Part shown: positions 60,196-64,000 of the stretch, piece by piece
How positions within the stretch are numbered: the first letter of the stretch is position 1
Layout of the letters: every line of letters starts with the position of its first letter
Assembly: GCA_030765065.1 (NCBI GenBank)
Contig: CM060990.1
Span: forward strand, 279,709,341 to 279,773,340
Source of the DNA: Deroplatys truncata
Lineage: Eukaryota > Arthropoda > Insecta > Mantodea > Mantidae
Reading direction: 5' to 3'
Length of the DNA: 64,000 nt
Translations under genes and position numbers: made by a program
Notes under the pieces: generated by a model
The model's input: only the letters and a program-made list of their open reading frames with translations
Database searches by the model: none
What the model was told of the DNA's origin: nothing

Positions 60196-60649
60196 ATTTA
60201 ATCATTAATAATCTTCATGTAGAATTTATATTAATTATCGGGGAAAATTTTTTTTGTGGTAAGCTTAAAACATGACTAGACTTGGTTTTCCACGGTTTGT
60301 GATGGAATTTCTGCACAGAGGAAGCATTAAGAAAATCTATTGTATCGCTAATAGTTATTTACTCAGAGGGTCTGGGGTTTTTCAGAGCACTAAGGATGTT
60401 TAATGAAGGGAAAACGTCTGCCATTGTCCGCTAATGGCTCTATACAGGACCCTGTTTGCATTCTTCAAACCCTCTTAAGCTGTTTAATGACGTGGAAGCG
60501 TCTGCCATTGTCCTCTAATGAGTGTCTACATGGGCATTTCTTCCGAGAGAAGACCGTATGCGTTCTTCAGGAGTGTACAGCATATTTCTTTCAAGCAGGG
60601 TACGCAAGTGAATAATTCGTTGAATTTCTCAAAGTTCGCTACGACTTTA

Positions 60650-60880
60650 GAAAGAACATTTAAAAACGAATATCAAATTTATATTTGAAGTCTTCGCGCA
60701 TGTTTCGAATTTCTTGTAAGGAGAAAGAGAGAGAGGGAGAGAGAGAGAACATTTAAAAACGAATATCAAATTTATATTTGAGGTCTTCGCGCATGTTTCG
60801 AATTTCTTGTAAGGAGGGGTAGAGAGAGAGAGAGGGAGAGAGAGAGTGAAGGTTTTGAAAGGAGAGAGGGAGAGTTTGCG
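60650..60880. repeat. (GA)n tracts with ~85-bp duplication, right arm
   Basis: Inverted counterpart of 42290-42530. Confidence 0.8.
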
Positions 60881-61004
60881 TGTTGGAGACGAAGTCTGTT
60901 TTTGAAATTCCCTGCTCTGTATTTTTCCTCGAATGTCTCTACCTATATACATTTCTCAATTAATCAATCAAAAAAAATTAACTGTATTCATCGATCAGCA
61001 GGAC

Positions 61005-61490
61005 GCTTATTTATTTTTTTAATAACGTATGTAATATTTAACTATAATGTTAAACGAATCATTTATTTTTAATAACATTTATAATATTTAACTATAATGT
61101 TAACCGTATTTATTATTTTTTATAACATATGTAATATTCACATATAATGTTAACCGAATCATTTATTTTTAATACCATTTATAATATTTAACTATAATGT
61201 TAACCGTATTTATTTATTTTTTAATAACATATGTAATATTCACCTATAATGTTAACCGAATGATTTATTTTTTTAATAACATTTATAATATTAACTATAA
61301 TGTTAACCGTATTTATTTTATTTTTAATAACATTTATAATATTTAACTATAATGTTAACTGTATTTATTATTTTTATAACATATGTAATATTCACCTACA
61401 ATGTTAACCGAATCATTTATTTTTAATAACATTTATAATATTTAACTATAATGTTAACGGTATTTATTTTTTTATAATCAATTCCTCCGG
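61005..61490. repeat. AT-rich minisatellite, right arm of element B
   Basis: Inverted counterpart of 41640-42160, about ten units with the GTTAAC core. Unit number and order differ slightly between arms. Confidence 0.85.
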
Positions 61491-61642
61491 AATTATAACG
61501 AGACAATATGAACCACCTTGCATGTTAAACGAGTATTATTTAACTTAAATGTTAATTCGCCTTTATTTTTTTTTCCAGAATCATATTTCGCTGAATTATA
61601 TAGAGTTAAGATTGCCGCTTTGCGCACACCTTGAGCTTCAAT

Positions 61643-61777
61643 ATGGCGAATTCACAACTTTCGGATATGACCGCCAGGCGCGCCGTGAGGAAACCCACGC
61701 TGGTTCAGAGAGAAAAAACCAGTTTCACTCAGATTACCACCGGGCGCGCTGGTGTAGGTCGCAAACTGAAATGCTAG
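61643..61777 (+). CDS. Small basic protein of element B, right-arm copy (44 aa)
   Basis: Same start (MANSQLSDMTARRAVRKP) as the left copy at 41486, reading outward, but ends at TAG after GVGRKLKC. In the left arm this codon is GAG. Either copy could be the original length. Function unknown. Confidence 0.35.
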   Translation: MANSQLSDMTARRAVRKPTLVQREKTSFTQITTGRAGVGRKLKC

Positions 61778-62069
61778 TGGAGGGGGTACCGTAGTCGACT
61801 TGCCACTGCAATTACCGAGAGCCGCTCATTCGAGTGAGACGCTTCGTGGAAGAAGGGTTGTGCGCGGGTTTTCACCGAAATTATCACGCGATAACGAGTG
61901 TTACGACAACTCTGTCCTTTCAGCTATGGATTCATCTAAGTGTTGTAATATTCTTATAAATCCAAAATATATTTTCCCTCAAAAGTAGAATTAAACAAAT
62001 GTTATTACTCGTAATAGTTATACACATGCTACCACACATATACGATGACAACCAGGGGCGCGCGAGTCA

Positions 62070-62850
62070 ATTACATTAATCAATCAAAAAAATACTTAAT
62101 TGTTTTCATCGACCGACTAGCCGCGTTTCATTAGAAGTGTAAGTGTGGACATTAGTAGATGTAAAATGGGAGTTTAGATACATGTGCGCAAGTCAATTCA
62201 TATACAATTAATCAATCAAAAATACTTAATTGTTTTCATCGATCGAGGAGCATCGATTCATTAGATATGCAATGTGAGGACATTAGTAATAATATGATGG
62301 CGATTCTTTTTTTATCAATTATGTTTTATGCATGGACGAACATTATCTAATTGATTGACACAATTATGTACTCAAACGATTTGCCGATGTGTGGCAGGCA
62401 TCGAGAATCACATTCCCTACCACACACCTTACCAGGGGCGGGATTTAGACAGGACGCTATGAGAGCAGGGTGACGACGCCAGCGTATACTAACAATACAC
62501 ACTCTCCCACATATCCGCAGGGAACCAATCACACGGCAGAGATTTAGACAAGTCACAATGAGGGGGGGAATGTAGTCACCGTATAGGAACAATACACACT
62601 CTCCCACCTATCCACAGGGAACCAACCAGAACACAAAGGGGAGGGAGGGTACGCACCCAGCGTATGGGGGAGGGAGGGGGCGGGCCACCGGCACGTGACC
62701 AGACCACATGGGGGAGGGGGGAGGACCTGTCGGCACAGAACCAGTCGGTCTTAGGTGAGGTCCAAAGGGAGGGGGCGGGGCTAGCGGAACGCGACCAGGG
62801 CGGCATGTGAGGCCTCAAAGGGAGGGCGCGGGGCTTATCGGCATAGAACA
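62070..62850. repeat. Iterons and GC-rich subterminal repeats, right arm of element B
   Basis: Inverted counterpart of 40285-41060, in the same order. Confidence 0.7.
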
Positions 62851-62911
62851 AAGAAGCTTATCAGATGTCGGCATATCCTTTGAGGCTCCGTTCTCTCATT
62901 TATTTCCTACT

Positions 62912-62917
62912 GATCGT
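62912..62917. repeat. Putative 6-bp TSD of element B, right copy
   Basis: GATCGT, compared with GAACGT at 40212-40217 (5/6). Confidence 0.45.
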
Positions 62918-64000
62918 CTTAAAACCATCGGCATCGCATACCTGACTTACAGTCATTAGAGCGGTACAGTAGAAAGTCAAAGCAGCATTTACCCGTTCAC
63001 TTCCATTCTCCTAAGAATAATGAACACACCTGTAATGTTTTTGTCAATTAAAAATTACAAATGAATTTGGCCCACATTAATTGTAAACGCTATGTTTTCC
63101 CTCTGGAATGTGTAGTAATAGTGATTAATTATTAATGAAGAGAGAACAAACATCTATCAAGTCACGTCTTTGTTTTGAACTTATTGCGTCTGGTGGTTTA
63201 TGTTTTATTTTCCCAGGTTTTGCTCATAAAAAGTAGATTTGTTTCACATTTCGTTAAGATGCAGCAAAAATTATGCATACACTATGTGCCTATGTATTTC
63301 GCAATATAAGAAACCCCAAAAATGAAAAAGTTACAAACAGGTGATTAGCTGATTACATTTTCGTTGTGTAACTGTGAGATATTTCCATGATCGCAATACA
63401 GTCATTTTTATCGTGCTTTCAACAATTTGTTTCCCGTCAGTAAAAATATATATTCCTTTTTTCAGAGTATCCTGGCTTTTAATGGATAGCAAAATGTAGA
63501 GAAATTTAAAGCTCTCTAATAATTGTCATTGTATTGGCTAGCATATTTAGGCTAACGCATCCAAATTTCTACATATTCTTTTATTAGAATGTATCACATT
63601 TAGTACAAGTAATTAACTTTTGTTATTCATTCATTTAAAAAAAAGCTTAAAAAGCTATATCTCATTACAAATCTAATATAGTTTTACACAGGTACATTTA
63701 CAGCTAAAACAATAAAGCAAAAATAAAAATAAGTAACGAAAAACGAATAATATAATTTGTACTCATGGCTCTCTGAAAATCAGTTTATTTGAACTTTAAA
63801 GATATTCTTTGGGTTTATGATATTATAAACTCTATTGCTTATAAAAATTCAACGGGCACAGCACGGTGAAACTAGCATAGCTTTAGTAAAGTTTGCAACA
63901 CTTTACGTGCCTTTGTAAATTAATTAGTTAACTCGACACTTAATGGCTGTAATTTCTGACAGCATGCTACTAAATAATCCAAATGTACATTTATCGATAA
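62918..64000. other. Flanking region, nothing recognised
   Basis: AT-rich, with no gene or repeat that I can support. Confidence 0.5.

Larger units (their letters stand above)
40218..62911. mobile_element. Element B: giant palindromic element with Polinton-like ends
   Basis: Left arm 40218-46017 and right arm 47447-62911 are inverted copies around a 1429-bp loop. Without the gypsy insertion and its extra 4-bp TSD copy, the element is ~13.8 kb. Arms are nearly identical where compared (one residue difference over 113 aa of the arm gene). Ends begin AGTAGAAAATAAAT and AGTAGGAAATAAAT, the same AGTRG start as element A. From the end inward, each arm has GC-rich subterminal repeats, ~110-bp iterons, a small outward basic ORF, an AT-rich minisatellite, a CT microsatellite and an inward spliced gene. 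The loop has one more gene. I found no polymerase, integrase or transposase. The Polinton-type assignment is inference from ends and imperfect TSD; a host inverted duplication is the alternative. Confidence 0.75.

Overview
This window is eukaryotic and looks like a large, transposon-rich arthropod (most likely insect) genome. It is AT-rich. It carries tRNA-derived SINEs, a mariner, a Tc1-like element, a hAT, Ty3/gypsy-type LTR elements, an R1/Jockey-like non-LTR fragment and a protein-primed family B DNA polymerase of Polinton/Maverick type. I recognise no ordinary host gene. Nearly all supportable sequence is mobile DNA, often nested, and many insertions are dated relative to one another by target-site duplications (TSDs) and empty sites.

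Layout. 1-6753 has nothing recognisable apart from one diverged repeat. 6764-7314 is a tRNA-headed SINE on the minus strand with a 10-bp TSD. 7947-13617 is a decayed LTR retrotransposon with two ~0.88-kb LTRs, a Lys-type primer site, gag remnants and no pol. Its 5' LTR is split by a 1.56-kb non-LTR element that holds only ORF1 (8556-10113). 14901-32593 is element A, a 17.7-kb palindrome with AG...CT ends and a perfect 6-bp TSD (CCTAAT), the signature of Polintons/Mavericks. Each arm holds one decayed, outward-reading PolB and no other Polinton gene was found. A mariner sits only in the left arm; a Tc1-like element and a SINE sit only in the right arm, so each arm preserves empty sites for the other. 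35.2-36.5 kb is a remnant of an unnamed TE-associated protein. 36742-40149 is a hAT with an 8-bp TSD that contains a SINE, itself split by a solo LTR.

40218-62911 is element B, a second giant palindrome with nearly identical 5.8-kb arms and a 1.43-kb loop. Its ends also begin AGTAG and are flanked by 6-bp repeats matching at 5 of 6 positions (GAACGT/GATCGT), so I infer Polinton-type integration. Each arm carries an inward-reading spliced gene with a TATA box and a small outward-reading basic ORF; the loop carries a putative zinc-finger gene. The right arm has a 0.56-kb tandem duplication, and the second copy was hit by a young 8.9-kb Ty3/gypsy element (50934-59811) with 98-99% identical LTRs, a gag/pol overlap containing an in-frame A_AAA_AAC slippery site, and a broken reverse transcriptase. 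The last ~1.1 kb has nothing recognisable.

Main result: two palindromic elements with Polinton-like ends lie in one locus, one old (PolB only) and one young (novel genes, no polymerase). They may be snap-back derivatives of a protein-primed self-replicating transposon, mobilised in trans.
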